A DNA stretch of 64,000 nt from Ramlibacter pinisoli (GCF_009758015.1 NZ_WSEL01000003.1:1426001-1490000); one strand, 5' to 3'; counted from the stretch's first letter, positions 1 to 10,971 are shown. A program made the numbers and translations. The notes: generated from the letters alone by a model not told the origin.

Positions 1-929
1 TCGGGCCGGAACAGCCGCTCGAGCCGCTGCATGACCACCTGCGGCAGCCGGATGGCCACCGCCATCGCGCTCTGCTCGAGGTAGGTGATGCGCTGGGTGC
101 CACTGAGCGGCACGACGTCGGTGCCGCGCCCGGCCGCCCAGGCCAGCGCCAGCTGCGCCGCCGTCAGGCCGATCTCGGCCGCCATGGCCTGCAGTTCGTC
201 GACCAGCCGCAGGTTGCGCGCGAGGTGCGCGTCCTGGAAGCGCGGATGGATGCGGCGGCGGTCGGTCGTTGCCAGGTCGGAGTAGTGCCGGACGTTGCCC
301 GTGAGCAGGCCGCGCCCGAGCGGCGAGTAGCCGACGAAGCCGGTGCCCTGGCGCCGGCAGGTGGACAGCACCGCTTCCGCCGGCCCGCGGCACCAGAGCG
401 AGTACTCGGTCTGCAGCACCGCGATCGGGTGGACGGCGTGGGCGCGCTCCAGCGTCTGCGGCGAGGCTTCGCACAGGCCCAGGTGGCGCACCTTGCCCTC
501 GCGCACCAGCCCGGCCATCGCACCCACCGTGTCCTCGATCGGCACGGCCGGGTCGACCCGGTGCAGGTAGTACAGGTCGAGATGGTCGGTGCCCAGGCGC
601 CGCAGGCTGGCCTCGCAGCTGCGGCGGGCGTACTCGGGGCGGCCGTTGGCGGCCTTGCGCCCGTCGGGCAGCGTGAGGTTGCCGAACTTGGAAGCGATCA
701 CCGCCTCGCCGCGGCGACCGCGCAGGGCGGCGCCGAGCCAGCTCTCGTGCAGGCCGTCCCAGTAGGCGTCGGAGGTGTCGAGGAAGGTGACCCCCAGGTC
801 GAGCGCGCGGTGCACCAATGCGTGGAACGCCTGCTGGGCGTTGGTGCCGAAATCCTGCGCCCCCATGCTGTGTCCCAGGGCCAGCGCGGACACCCGCAGG
901 CCGGTGGAACCGAGGATCCGCTGCTCCAT
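1..929 (-). CDS. Aldo/keto reductase (3' end cut by window edge)
   Basis: NAD(P)H-dependent oxidoreductase of the aldo/keto reductase superfamily, cytosolic, substrate not predictable. The visible 309 residues show the family tetrad: Asp51 and Tyr56 (DTSDAY), Lys81 (ASKFG) and His123 (YLHRVD). The later stretch GYSPLGRGLLTG is typical of the AKR barrel. The ATG at 929 is preceded by AGGAGA. Family members are usually about 320-340 aa, so only a short C-terminus is missing. It is divergent from a LysR-type gene at 1060 and is probably that regulator's target (inference). Confidence 0.9.
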   Translation of the reverse strand, partial: MEQRILGSTGLRVSALALGHSMGAQDFGTNAQQAFHALVHRALDLGVTFLDTSDAYWDGLHESWLGAALRGRRGEAVIASKFGNLTLPDGRKAANGRPEYARRSCEASLRRLGTDHLDLYYLHRVDPAVPIEDTVGAMAGLVREGKVRHLGLCEASPQTLERAHAVHPIAVLQTEYSLWCRGPAEAVLSTCRRQGTGFVGYSPLGRGLLTGNVRHYSDLATTDRRRIHPRFQDAHLARNLRLVDELQAMAAEIGLTAAQLALAWAAGRGTDVVPLSGTQRITYLEQSAMAVAIRLPQVVMQRLERLFRP

Positions 930-1010
930 GTGGATGTCTCCTGGCGGCCGGTCCGTGCGTCGGCGGCTCGTGTTTGGGAGGCAGTCTAGTGCCGGGCTGC
1001 CAGAACCGAT

Positions 1011-1023
1011 ACGAATCATTCGT
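1011..1023. promoter_or_regulatory. Candidate LysR-type operator dyad
   Basis: A perfect inverted repeat, ACGAAT-C-ATTCGT, lies in the 130-bp gap between the divergent aldo/keto reductase and LysR genes, about 37 bp before the LysR start. Its position and symmetry suit a binding site for the adjacent regulator. The assignment is inference; no family consensus was tested. Confidence 0.4.
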
Positions 1024-1059
1024 TAGGATGCGATCACTGGTTGTTATGGTGATCCGGAC

Positions 1060-2022
1060 ATGAACCTGCAGCAGCTGCGCTACCTGGCCGAGGTGGCCGG
1101 ACGCGACCTGAACCTCTCGCGCGCGGCCGACGCGCTGCACACCTCGCAGCCGGGCATCAGCCGGCAGATCCGCCTGCTGGAGGAGGAGCTGGGCACCGAA
1201 CTGCTGGTGCGCCAGGGCAACCGCATCGCGGCGCTCACCCAGCCCGGGCACGAGGCGGTGGCCATCGCGCGCCGCGCCCTGCGCGAGATCGAGAACCTGC
1301 GCACGCTGGGCGAGGACGCCAGCCGCGGCGGCCAGGGCCGGCTGGTCATCGCCACCACCCACGCCCATGCGCGCTACGTGCTGATCCCCATCGTGCGCCG
1401 CTACCAGGCGGCCTGGCCGGACGTGAGCCTGGGCATCCGCCAGGGCCACCCCGACCAGATCGTCGACTGGGTACAGGCCGGCGAGGCCGACATCGGCCTG
1501 TGCACCGATCCCACGCGCACGATGCCCGAGCTGGCGCGGCTGCCCTGCTACAAGCTGGCGCGCTGCGTGCTGGTGCCGGCCGGCCACGCCCTGCTGAAGA
1601 AGCGGCGGCCGGCGCTGGCCGACCTGGCGCGCTTCCCCATGATCACGCTCGACCAGGCGTTCGCCGCCGGCGTCACCGTGCTCGGCGCCTTCGCCCGTGC
1701 CGGCCTGTCCCCCAGGGTGGTGCTCAGCGCGACCGATGCCGACGTCATCAAGGCCTTCGTCGCCGCCGGCGTGGGCATCGCCACGCTGCCGGAGATCGCC
1801 TTCGACGCCCGGCGCGACAAGGGCCTGGCGCGCATCGCCGCGCGCCACCTGTTCGAGCCCTCGGTCAGCTCGGTGTGGCTGCACCGGCACCACTACCAGC
1901 GCCGGCTGGCGGCCGCGTTCGTGCAGTTGCTCTCGCCGGCCTGGACGCCCGAGCGCGTGCAGCAGGCCCTGCGCAGCACGCAGGCGCCGGACGACCGCAC
2001 CGCCGTCGACCTGACGGCGTGA
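1060..2022 (+). CDS. LysR-type regulator, CysB/Cbl-like
   Basis: Transcriptional regulator of 320 aa. The N-terminal winged helix-turn-helix is at about residues 1-60 (SRAADALHTSQPGISRQIRLLEEELG). The effector domain starts near residue 90 with ATTHAHARYVLIPIV and QGHPDQI, which resembles the CysB/Cbl subgroup that responds to sulfur compounds more than generic LysR proteins. A sulfur-related effector is therefore plausible but not shown. It is divergent from the aldo/keto reductase. The ATG at 1060 aligns with the usual N-terminus (MNLQQLRYL). Confidence 0.9.
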   Translation: MNLQQLRYLAEVAGRDLNLSRAADALHTSQPGISRQIRLLEEELGTELLVRQGNRIAALTQPGHEAVAIARRALREIENLRTLGEDASRGGQGRLVIATTHAHARYVLIPIVRRYQAAWPDVSLGIRQGHPDQIVDWVQAGEADIGLCTDPTRTMPELARLPCYKLARCVLVPAGHALLKKRRPALADLARFPMITLDQAFAAGVTVLGAFARAGLSPRVVLSATDADVIKAFVAAGVGIATLPEIAFDARRDKGLARIAARHLFEPSVSSVWLHRHHYQRRLAAAFVQLLSPAWTPERVQQALRSTQAPDDRTAVDLTA

Positions 2023-2025
2023 CCC

Positions 2026-3507
2026 TCAGCGGTTGCCGGCCTCGCGCAGGCGCCACCACTTGCGCCGCTCCGACAACCGTTCGAACGGGAACAGGTTGCC
2101 CAGCGCGCCGGCCACCGTCGACAGGTTGTTGAGCGAACGCCAGGCCTCGAGCGCGAACTCCTGCACCACCTGCCGCTCGCTCACCTCGCCGCCCTCGTCG
2201 ATGCGCGACAGCGCGTGGATCACGTACAGGCCCAGCAGCGCGGCCAGCGCGAACAGGAACTCCCAGTGCGCGAAGCTCACCAGCGAAATCTCGCTCGAGT
2301 TGCCCCAGCTGGTCCAGCGGACCACGGCCGACAGCTCGGTGGCCTGGAATGCTTCGGCCAGGGCGCCGGCCACGATGGGCGCGATGCCGCCCGCGACCGC
2401 CGAACACAGGCCGATGGCGGCCAGGTAGGCCGTGCCGCGCCCCTGCGGCGCCAGCTTCAGGCCGAGGTTGCCGACGGCCAGGCCGATGCCGCCGCAGACC
2501 ACACCGAACACCGCGTGCACGGCGTACAGCACGGGCAGCTGCCAGCTCTCGTCCAGCCCGTCGACGAACACCAGCGCCAGCAGGCAGGCGAAGTTCACCG
2601 GCAGCGCGACCGCCAGCACCGACTTGTTCGAATAGCGGTCCGACAGCCGGCCCCACAGGTAGAGCGTGAGCGCATTGGCCAGCTGGCTGGCCACCCACAG
2701 GCTGGTGACGGTGGCCACCTGGTAGCCGCGCTGCTGCATCAGGTAGACGGTGAGGAAGGGCGCGGCCAGGTTGGAGGCGACGGCCCAGGCGGCCAGGAAC
2801 ACCAGCAGGCGGCGGAAATTGCGGTCGGCGAACGGCTCCAGCAGGCGACGCGCCAGATCGCCTTCGGGGCCGGCCCGCTGCATCTGCGGCTCGGGCGCGC
2901 GGCTGAGATGGAACGAGCTGACGAAGCCGGCCACGCCCGCGATTGCGAATGCCAGCGCATAGGCATGCAGGGGCTGGCCCGGCGAGCCGCGGTCGACCAG
3001 CCAGCCGGCCGCCAGCGTGCCGACGCAGGCCAGCGCGGTGCCCGAGAACAGCCGGCGGGCGAAGAAGTTGCCCAGCTCGTGGTGCGGAATGAGCTGGTGC
3101 AGCCAGGAGTTCACCGCGCAGCCGCCCACGGCGTTGAGGCCGCAGATCAGCACCTGGGCCGCGATCAGCGCCTTCAGCGCCGTGCCCTCGCCCGGCAGGA
3201 ACGGCAGCGCCGCCATCGCCAGCACGACGATCCGGGCCGCGCTGATGGTCAGCACGCCGATCTTGCGGCGCTGGCGCACCCGCTCGACCAGGACGGTGGC
3301 CGGCAGCTGCACCGCCTGCGCCATGAAGGGGATGGCCGCCAGCAGGCCCACGTGCAGCGGCGTGGCGCCCAGCGCGAGCGCGAACGCCACCAGGATGACG
3401 CCGCCCGAGAACGCACCGGACATGCTGGCCCAGGCGAGGTCGCGCACCAGCGCCTTCTGGCCTTGCGCGAGCTCGGCGGGGCCGACGGACGGGACGGGCT
3501 CCAGCAT
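2026..3507 (-). CDS. MFS transporter, substrate unknown
   Basis: Integral inner-membrane protein of 493 aa with about twelve hydrophobic segments. MFS-like features include a GRLSDRYSNK loop between helices in the C-terminal half. The soluble C-terminal tail (ERQVVQEFALEAW onward, ending in a basic stretch) is longer than usual. Its stop is 3 bp from the stop of the convergent LysR gene, so the two genes meet tail to tail. No neighbour reveals the substrate. Confidence 0.85.
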   Translation of the reverse strand: MLEPVPSVGPAELAQGQKALVRDLAWASMSGAFSGGVILVAFALALGATPLHVGLLAAIPFMAQAVQLPATVLVERVRQRRKIGVLTISAARIVVLAMAALPFLPGEGTALKALIAAQVLICGLNAVGGCAVNSWLHQLIPHHELGNFFARRLFSGTALACVGTLAAGWLVDRGSPGQPLHAYALAFAIAGVAGFVSSFHLSRAPEPQMQRAGPEGDLARRLLEPFADRNFRRLLVFLAAWAVASNLAAPFLTVYLMQQRGYQVATVTSLWVASQLANALTLYLWGRLSDRYSNKSVLAVALPVNFACLLALVFVDGLDESWQLPVLYAVHAVFGVVCGGIGLAVGNLGLKLAPQGRGTAYLAAIGLCSAVAGGIAPIVAGALAEAFQATELSAVVRWTSWGNSSEISLVSFAHWEFLFALAALLGLYVIHALSRIDEGGEVSERQVVQEFALEAWRSLNNLSTVAGALGNLFPFERLSERRKWWRLREAGNR

Positions 3508-3741
3508 CGCCGGACGTCCTCAGCACTGCCCCGCCGACCGGGCCGGCGCACGAGCGCACGCGACCGGCGGCTGGCGGTTGCCGCCGGGGACCAGGACATG
3601 GATCACGCTGGAAGTCTCCCCTGCAACGCGTCGCCGGCTGACCATGGCGAAGCGTCGCGACACCGTACCAGAAGGCCCTGCAAGGGGGTGTAACGCGGGT
3701 CCTTCCACCGGGGCTCCTACACTCGGCGCAGGAGGCATGCC

Positions 3742-4515
3742 ATGAACGGACGCAAGGTCGCCGTCGTCACCGGATCGGGCAGCGGCGTGGGCGCCGCCAC
3801 GGTGCTGCTGTTCGCGCAGCGCGGCTACGACGTGGTGGTCAACTGGTCGCGCAGCGAACGCGAGGCGCAGGACAGCGCCGCCGCCTGCCGCGCCGCCGGC
3901 GCCGACGTGCTGGTGCAGCAAGCCGATGTCGCCGACGATGCCCAGTGCCGCGCGCTGGTCGCCGCGGCGGTCGGGCGCTGGGGCCGGCTCGACGCCCTGG
4001 TCAACAACGCCGCCGTTTCCCTGTTCGGCGCCGCCGCCAAGTGGGACGCGCTGGACCCGCAGGCATTCCATCAGGTCATGGGTGTCAACACGGTCGGCGC
4101 CTTCCAGATGGTGCGTGCCGCCCTGTCGCACCTGAAGGAAACGGGCGGCAGCATCGTCAACGTGTCGTCGATCGCCGGCACGCTGGGCATCGGCTCGTCG
4201 GCGCCCTACGTGGCGTCCAAGGGCGCGCTGAACGCCCTGACGCTGTACCTGGCACGCGCGCTGGCGCCGCAGGTGCGCGTCAACGCGGTCTGCCCCGGCC
4301 TGGTCACCTCGCGCTGGTTCGCGCGCGGCATGGGCGAGGCGGCGGCGGACAAGGTCCGCGAGGGCTACGAGGCCGACGTGCCGCTGGGCCGCTCGTGCAC
4401 GCCCGAGGACGTGGCCGAGGCCATCGTCTGGCTGGCCGATGGCGCCCGCACCACCACCGGCGAGCTGCTGGCGCTGGACGGTGGCATGCACCTCGGCCGG
4501 GTGGCGCGCCGGTGA
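3742..4515 (+). CDS. Short-chain dehydrogenase/reductase
   Basis: NAD(P)-dependent classical SDR of 257 aa. It shows the cofactor motif TGSGSGVG near residue 11, the NNA motif (LVNNAAVS), the catalytic Ser in VNVSSIAG and the Tyr-Lys pair in YVASK. The C-terminal LDGGMHLG is typical of FabG-like members. An AGGAGG ribosome site precedes the ATG. The stop overlaps the next ATG by one base (TGATG), so it is probably translationally coupled to the NUDIX gene. Substrate not predictable. Confidence 0.92.
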   Translation: MNGRKVAVVTGSGSGVGAATVLLFAQRGYDVVVNWSRSEREAQDSAAACRAAGADVLVQQADVADDAQCRALVAAAVGRWGRLDALVNNAAVSLFGAAAKWDALDPQAFHQVMGVNTVGAFQMVRAALSHLKETGGSIVNVSSIAGTLGIGSSAPYVASKGALNALTLYLARALAPQVRVNAVCPGLVTSRWFARGMGEAAADKVREGYEADVPLGRSCTPEDVAEAIVWLADGARTTTGELLALDGGMHLGRVARR

Positions 4516-5174
4516 TGCTGCTGGACGCCGGCCTGCGCGCCACCATCGCCGGGCGCCTCGCGTCCTGGCCGGTGCAGGCGCTGGACCTGGGCGAGCACCG
4601 GCACGCCGCGGTGGCGGTCGCCCTCATCGAGGAGGGCACGGGCGCCGCGCTGCCGCACATGCACGAGCCGGCCGGCTGGAGCCTGGCGGCCGCGCTGCTG
4701 CTCACCCGCCGCGCCAGCGGGCTGAACCGCCACGCCGGCCAGTGGGCGCTGCCCGGCGGCCGGGTCGATCCCGGCGAGACCGCCGAGCAGGCGGCGCTGC
4801 GCGAGCTGCACGAGGAAGTGGGCCTGCAGCTCGGTCCCGAGACCGTGCTCGGTCGGCTGGACGACTACGCCACCCGCTCGGGCTACGTCATCACGCCGGT
4901 GGTGGTGTGGGCCGGCGCCGCCACTGGACTGGTGCCCAGCCCGGCCGAGGTGGCCAGCATCCACCGCATCCCGCTCGAGGAGTTCATGCGCACCGACGCC
5001 CCGCTGCTGGAACCGTCGGAGGACCCGGCCCGGCCCATCCTGCGCATGCCGGTCGGCCAGGGCTGGATCGCCGCGCCGACGGCAGCGGTGCTCTACCAGT
5101 TCCGCGAGGTGTGCGTCGCCGGCCGTCCGACCCGCGTGGCGCATTTCGAGCAGCCGCTGTTCGCGCGGCGGTGA
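4515..5174 (+). CDS. NUDIX hydrolase, CoA-pyrophosphatase-like
   Basis: Hydrolase of nucleoside-diphosphate-linked substrates, 219 aa. The NUDIX box is complete: GGRVDPGE followed by REL and EEVGL. Upstream, LNRHAGQWALPGG resembles the extra signature of the NUDT7/CoA-pyrophosphatase subgroup, so coenzyme A or an acyl-CoA derivative is a reasonable substrate guess (inference). The start overlaps the SDR stop by one base; an in-frame upstream start would lie wholly inside the SDR gene and is unlikely. Confidence 0.88.
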   Translation: MLLDAGLRATIAGRLASWPVQALDLGEHRHAAVAVALIEEGTGAALPHMHEPAGWSLAAALLLTRRASGLNRHAGQWALPGGRVDPGETAEQAALRELHEEVGLQLGPETVLGRLDDYATRSGYVITPVVVWAGAATGLVPSPAEVASIHRIPLEEFMRTDAPLLEPSEDPARPILRMPVGQGWIAAPTAAVLYQFREVCVAGRPTRVAHFEQPLFARR

Positions 5175-5262
5175 CGGGGGCGGGAGCGGACCCGGACGCG
5201 AAGGGACGCGAAGGATTCGCGAAGGGCGCAACAAGGAGACGAGACGTCCAGGACAAAGGCGT

Positions 5263-5358
5263 CGTCATTGCGGGCTTGACCCGCAATCCATCTCCGGTGT
5301 CATCGCCACGCCCGACACGCGTTCAGGAGATGGATGCCAGGTCGCGCCCGGCATGACG
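5263..5358. repeat. Imperfect 33-bp inverted repeat, REP-like
   Basis: Two 33-bp arms (5263-5295 and 5326-5358) begin CGTCATTGCGGGCTTGACCC and end in CATCTCC. The second arm is the reverse complement with roughly three quarters of bases matching; the loop is about 30 bp. Such 'GTCAT..GGGC..GACC..ATCC' palindromes are commonly scattered between genes in high-GC proteobacteria (established pattern; copy number not checked here). It fills much of the 303-bp gap between the NUDIX gene and eda and could fold into a long hairpin between these convergent genes. Confidence 0.55.
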
Positions 5359-5422
5359 ACGGGCTGGGAGGCGCAGGACGGAGAGCGCCGCCGCAGTCCT
5401 CGCCGTAGTCCTCACCGCAGCC

Positions 5423-5470
5423 CCTCGCCTCAGCCCTCGCCTCAGCCCTCGCCTCAGCCCTCGCCTCAGC
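5423..5470. repeat. 12-bp tandem repeat, four exact copies
   Basis: The unit CCTCGCCTCAGC occurs four times without error at 5423-5470, with degenerate copies on both sides (about 5388-5482). It lies immediately downstream of eda, and the eda stop codon falls in the degenerate edge. On the minus strand each unit carries TGA in the eda frame, giving a series of stop codons spaced 12 nt apart. Confidence 0.9.
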
Positions 5471-5477
5471 CCCTCGC

Positions 5478-6118
5478 TCAGCCCCCGCGCAGCGCCACCG
5501 CCTCGCGCGCCAGCCGGGTGATCCGGTCCCAGTCGCCCGCCTTCACCGCATCGGCCGGGGTCAGCCAGGAGCCGCCCACGCACACCACGTTGGGCAGCGC
5601 CAGGAACTCGCGCGCGTTGGCGGCGCTGACGCCGCCGGTGGGACAGAAGCGCACGTCGTGGAACGGGCCGTGCCAGGCCTTGAGCATGGCCACGCCGCCG
5701 GCCTGCACGGCGGGGAAGAACTTCAGCTCGGTGTAGCCGTCCTCGGCGGCCAGCAGGATCTCGCTGCCGGTGGCGACGCCGGGCAGCAGCGGCAGGCCGG
5801 CGTCGCGGCAGGCGCGGCCGATGGCGCTGGTGTAGCCCGGGCTGACGCCGAAGCGCGCACCCGCCGCGACCGCGGCCCGCGCGTCGGCCACGCTGCGGAT
5901 GGTGCCGGCGCCGGCCACGGCCTCGGGGACGTCGCGGGCGATGGCCTCGATGGCCGCCAGCGCCACCGGCGTGCGCAGCGTCACCTCCAGCATGCGGATG
6001 CCGCCGGCCACCAGGGCACGGGCGAGCGGCACTGCCTGGGCCGCGTCGTCGACCACGATGACGGGAATAACGGGCGCGTCGCGCATCACGTCGACGGCGG
6101 CGAGGGAAGGCTGGCGTG

Positions 6119-6125
<7 letters not shown>
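5478..6125 (-). CDS. eda: KDPG aldolase (2-keto-3-deoxy-6-phosphogluconate aldolase)
   Basis: Cleaves 2-keto-3-deoxy-6-phosphogluconate to pyruvate and glyceraldehyde-3-phosphate in the Entner-Doudoroff pathway. It has 215 aa, the usual size. Diagnostic parts are EVTLRTP near the N-terminus, [15 protein letters not shown] and the Schiff-base lysine in ELKFFPA, followed by the phosphate-binding PTGGVS. The ATG at 6125 overlaps the end of edd by 7 nt (ATGGTGA), implying translational coupling in an edd-eda operon. The stop lies at the edge of a 12-bp tandem repeat. Confidence 0.96.
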
Positions 6126-7966
<1,841 letters not shown>

Positions 7967-8067
7967 GTGTTGCGCCAAAGAGAAGGGATCGCGGCATCCT
8001 ACCTGCTGGCCATGGCCGCGCCGGAACCGGGTTACCAGCCGTGACCGGCGGCGCTACGATTCGGCGC

Positions 8068-8664
8068 ATGACCCTTCCCGTCCAGCCGATCCGGGATCCG
8101 GCGCCGATGCTGGAGCGGACACTGGCCGACTGGGGCGGCCACGACGACCTCTGGGTGTTCGGCTACGGCTCGCTCATCTGGAAGCCCGAGTTCACGTACG
8201 CCGAACGCCGCCCCGCCCGGGTCAACGGCTGGCACCGCGCCCTCAAGATGTGGAGCCGCATCAACCGCGGCACGCCCGACTGTCCCGGGCTGGTCTTCGG
8301 CCTGCTCTCCGGGGGCAGCTGCCAGGGCATGGCGTTCCGCATTCCCCGGGCCGACGGCCGCGAGGTGCTCACGGCCCTGTGGGCGCGCGAGATGCTGATG
8401 GGCGTGTACGACCCGCGCTGGCTCGCCTGCCAGACGCCGCACGGCCCGGTGAAGGCGCTGGCCTTCACCCTCTCGCGCAAGAGCCCCAGCCACACCGGCG
8501 TGCTGAGCGAGGACCAGTACCGGCGCATCTTCAACGACGCCTGCGGCAAGTACGGCACCACGCTCGACTACGCTGCGCGCACGCTGGAGGAACTCAGGCG
8601 CCACAACATCCGCGACCGCCACCTGGAACGGCTGCTGCAGCTGGTGGGGCGCCTGCAGGCCTGA
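8068..8664 (+). CDS. chaC: ChaC-family gamma-glutamylcyclotransferase
   Basis: Glutathione-specific gamma-glutamylcyclotransferase of the ChaC (GCG) type, releasing 5-oxoproline and Cys-Gly from glutathione. The 198-aa protein carries the substrate loop [13 protein letters not shown] at about residues 30-42 and the conserved Arg-Glu in [10 protein letters not shown], where the Glu is the predicted general acid/base. The ATG at 8068 is preferred over a GTG at 8041 because the family starts shortly before the YGSL motif. It is divergent from edd with about 100 bp between starts. Confidence 0.88.
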   Translation: MTLPVQPIRDPAPMLERTLADWGGHDDLWVFGYGSLIWKPEFTYAERRPARVNGWHRALKMWSRINRGTPDCPGLVFGLLSGGSCQGMAFRIPRADGREVLTALWAREMLMGVYDPRWLACQTPHGPVKALAFTLSRKSPSHTGVLSEDQYRRIFNDACGKYGTTLDYAARTLEELRRHNIRDRHLERLLQLVGRLQA

Positions 8665-8691
8665 CGCCCTGCTGCGAGGGCACGCAACGGG

Positions 8692-9081
8692 TCAGTCCAG
8701 GAACCGCTTGGAATAGTCCGCAGGCGGTATCAGGCACGTCTCGGACCGCCCGAACAGCGCATAGCGGTTTCGCGCCACGAGACGATAGGCGGCGTCTCGT
8801 ATCGGGGCCGGAACGAGCCACCCCAGCCACGCGGCACGCCAGGGCCAACCCAGCGCATGCAGGACCCGCAGGATGGCCGCGGTGTGCTGCCAGCTGCGCT
8901 TGCCGTCGACGAGCAGCAGCGTCTGCAGCTGGTCGACACGAAGTCCGGCCTCGGTGAGCAGGGCTTGACCCGCTTCACCCTGGATCGACGCAAAGCGGAG
9001 CACCCCACGCCGGTCGTACTTCAAGATGAATTTCACCCAGCGGCTGCACAGCAGGCACTTGGCGTCGAAAACGACAATCAT
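8692..9081 (-). CDS. DCC-family thiol-disulfide oxidoreductase-like protein (DUF393)
   Basis: Small protein of 129 aa beginning MIVVFDAKCLLCSRWVKF. The Asp6, Cys9, Cys12 arrangement is the DCC signature (DxxCxxC), with later family features GWPWRAAW and YRLVARNRYALFG. Members are annotated as thiol-disulfide oxidoreductase-like, but their substrates are mostly unknown. The ATG overlaps the stop of the DUF4166 gene (ATGA), making it the last of three overlapping genes. Confidence 0.85.
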   Translation of the reverse strand: MIVVFDAKCLLCSRWVKFILKYDRRGVLRFASIQGEAGQALLTEAGLRVDQLQTLLLVDGKRSWQHTAAILRVLHALGWPWRAAWLGWLVPAPIRDAAYRLVARNRYALFGRSETCLIPPADYSKRFLD

Positions 9082-9623
9082 TGGCACACCTCGGCAGGCA
9101 GCTTCAGGTATCCGCGATAGCTGGCGACCACGCCGATCAACGGAAGTGAAGCCTTGACCCGGAAGTGAAGCTGGCCGGGCGTTGCAGTTTCTTCCGCCAC
9201 GACGGCCGGCAGCAGCCAGCGGGGGCAAGGCACCCCCAGAAAGCGCAGCTGGACGAGCTTCATCTCCAGCATGTCGACGTCGCCCTCGAGCCCGAACCGA
9301 AGCTGCGCGAAGCCCAGGCGCTCCACGATGTGTCCGGCAGCCTGGGTCAGCCGCGACCTCATCGTCTTCCCAGGAAAGTGTCGCGTCCAGACTTCCTCCG
9401 CTGCGCCGGCCTCGAGCTCGAACCGAATGGGTCCTTGGTGGGCGTTCAGCGGTGCCCCCAGGCACCTCGCCAGAAGTCGCGCAGCGCGCGAGGCTGGCGC
9501 CTCGACCTCCACCCAGCCGCTCAGCACGTGCGCGCCTGCTAGAGCATGGAAGTGCTGCAGCGGCGACGGGAGCTGGGCGAACTGCGGTCCCATGACTTGC
9601 TGATACAGGGACGGTGGCTTCAA
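9078..9623 (-). CDS. DUF4166-domain protein
   Basis: The 181-aa protein resembles DUF4166: the segments LGAPLNAHQGPIRFEL, EEVWTRHFPGKTMRS, FLGVPCPRWLLP and FRVKASLPLIGVVASYRGYL fit the family in order. The function is unknown. I chose a TTG start at 9623: it overlaps the upstream stop (TTGA) and has GGAGG at 9631-9635 on the coding strand. The in-frame ATG at 9698 would need a 79-nt overlap with the upstream gene. DUF4166 is often linked or fused to saccharopine-dehydrogenase-like proteins, as the context here suggests. Confidence 0.8.
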   Translation of the reverse strand: MKPPSLYQQVMGPQFAQLPSPLQHFHALAGAHVLSGWVEVEAPASRAARLLARCLGAPLNAHQGPIRFELEAGAAEEVWTRHFPGKTMRSRLTQAAGHIVERLGFAQLRFGLEGDVDMLEMKLVQLRFLGVPCPRWLLPAVVAEETATPGQLHFRVKASLPLIGVVASYRGYLKLPAEVCQ

Positions 9624-10729
9624 GCGAACCCCTCCGTGCGGATGGCAAGGCCTTGCATTTCGCGCATGAAGTCCTCCAGGTCCAGTATGCCGACACACGC
9701 GGACGCGCCAGGCTGCAGCGCCCCGGCTTGAATTTTCCGGACGAACGCCGCGGCCGCAAGCGTTGGCACGAACGGCCCGTGTCCTTCCGTTGCGACGAGC
9801 TGCCAGGTCCGCGTCACCTTCGACCCGGTGCGGTCCAGGCCTTGCACCTGGACATGCATCGCCCCCGCATCGCTACCCCACGTCTTGAACAGGTCTGCGG
9901 CGCGCTTGAGCAGCGTCGCGTGGCGTGACCAGTCGCGCACAAGACCCCGTCGCGCCATCCAGGCCAGGAGGTTCATGCCGCGGTGCAGGAACTCCAGCTC
10001 CAGGCCCGCACCGAAGCGCACCTCCGGGGCCCCGCTGTATCGGAGCGGAAACAGCGTGAGGTCCGGCACGTCGCAGGGTGACAGCAGCCGTGTCCCGACG
10101 GGGGAGGGATACGCTCGCCGCCGGGCGCCAGTCCAGCCGAAGACCTTCGCCGAGCCACCAGCAGGCAGCGGTTTCCCGCAGTACGTCAGGATGCCGCGAA
10201 CGGTGGACAGTCCGCGTTCCGTGCGATTTCCAGGGCTGATGCCCACGTCGATGGCCTGGACGCAGGAGAGGTCCTTCGCCAGGAAGTCGACCGCTGCTCC
10301 CGACAATGCCGGCACTGAACTTGCACCGCTGGTGACGGTCACTCCGGCCGCCAGAGCTGCCTCGTGGAGGCCATCGATGCCGGTGACATAGTCGCGCCCA
10401 TCGGCCAGGTCGGCGTAATGGACTCCTGCTCGTATGCACGCTGCAGGCAACCGGTAGTCGGCGCCTTGAAACGGTCCGGAGGCGTTGACCATCACGGTTG
10501 GAGCGAGCCTGCGCAACGTGCTCTCGAGTCCAGGGTCTTGTGCGTCGACAGTCACCGCCTCCAGCCGGGCACGTGTCCCCTGCTGCAGCTCTTGCACAAG
10601 CGCCTGGGCTGCTGCCAGGGAGCGCCCGGCCACCTGAATGCGGCTACCGGAAAGACGTGAAAGTCTCTTGACAAGCCTTCGTCCGAAGAAGCCGTAGCCC
10701 CCCAGGACGAGAACGCGGAACTCGGGCAT
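9620..10729 (-). CDS. Saccharopine dehydrogenase-like NAD(P)-binding oxidoreductase
   Basis: A 369-aa protein with an N-terminal Rossmann fold (VLVLGGYGFFGRRLVKRL, GxxGxxG). The catalytic-like region VMVNASGPFQGADYRLPAACIRAGVHYADLADG is characteristic of the saccharopine dehydrogenase NADP-binding superfamily. The C-terminal half has no recognised catalytic motif. It is the first gene of the three-gene overlapping cassette with DUF4166 and DCC proteins. The real substrate is unknown; a role in lipid or membrane-associated redox chemistry would be speculation. Confidence 0.82.
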   Translation of the reverse strand: MPEFRVLVLGGYGFFGRRLVKRLSRLSGSRIQVAGRSLAAAQALVQELQQGTRARLEAVTVDAQDPGLESTLRRLAPTVMVNASGPFQGADYRLPAACIRAGVHYADLADGRDYVTGIDGLHEAALAAGVTVTSGASSVPALSGAAVDFLAKDLSCVQAIDVGISPGNRTERGLSTVRGILTYCGKPLPAGGSAKVFGWTGARRRAYPSPVGTRLLSPCDVPDLTLFPLRYSGAPEVRFGAGLELEFLHRGMNLLAWMARRGLVRDWSRHATLLKRAADLFKTWGSDAGAMHVQVQGLDRTGSKVTRTWQLVATEGHGPFVPTLAAAAFVRKIQAGALQPGASACVGILDLEDFMREMQGLAIRTEGFA

Positions 10730-10971
10730 GCGCCAGTCTAGCCAGGCGCGGCTTCAGAGCTCGCCGCGGCGACCAGGTCAGGGGCGCCAGCAGCGCATCG
10801 CGCGGCGTCCAGGGCTGACTCGCCCAGAATGCCGTGCGGCACAGGTCCTGTCGAGCTGAAGCACGGCTGCGCTCAGCGGCTCGCATCGTGCCCTGCCAGG
10901 CGGCCTTGATTCGCCATCGGGCCGCGTTTCCAATGGCGCTGCGCGGCTACACGCGCAGCAAGGAGTCAGCC

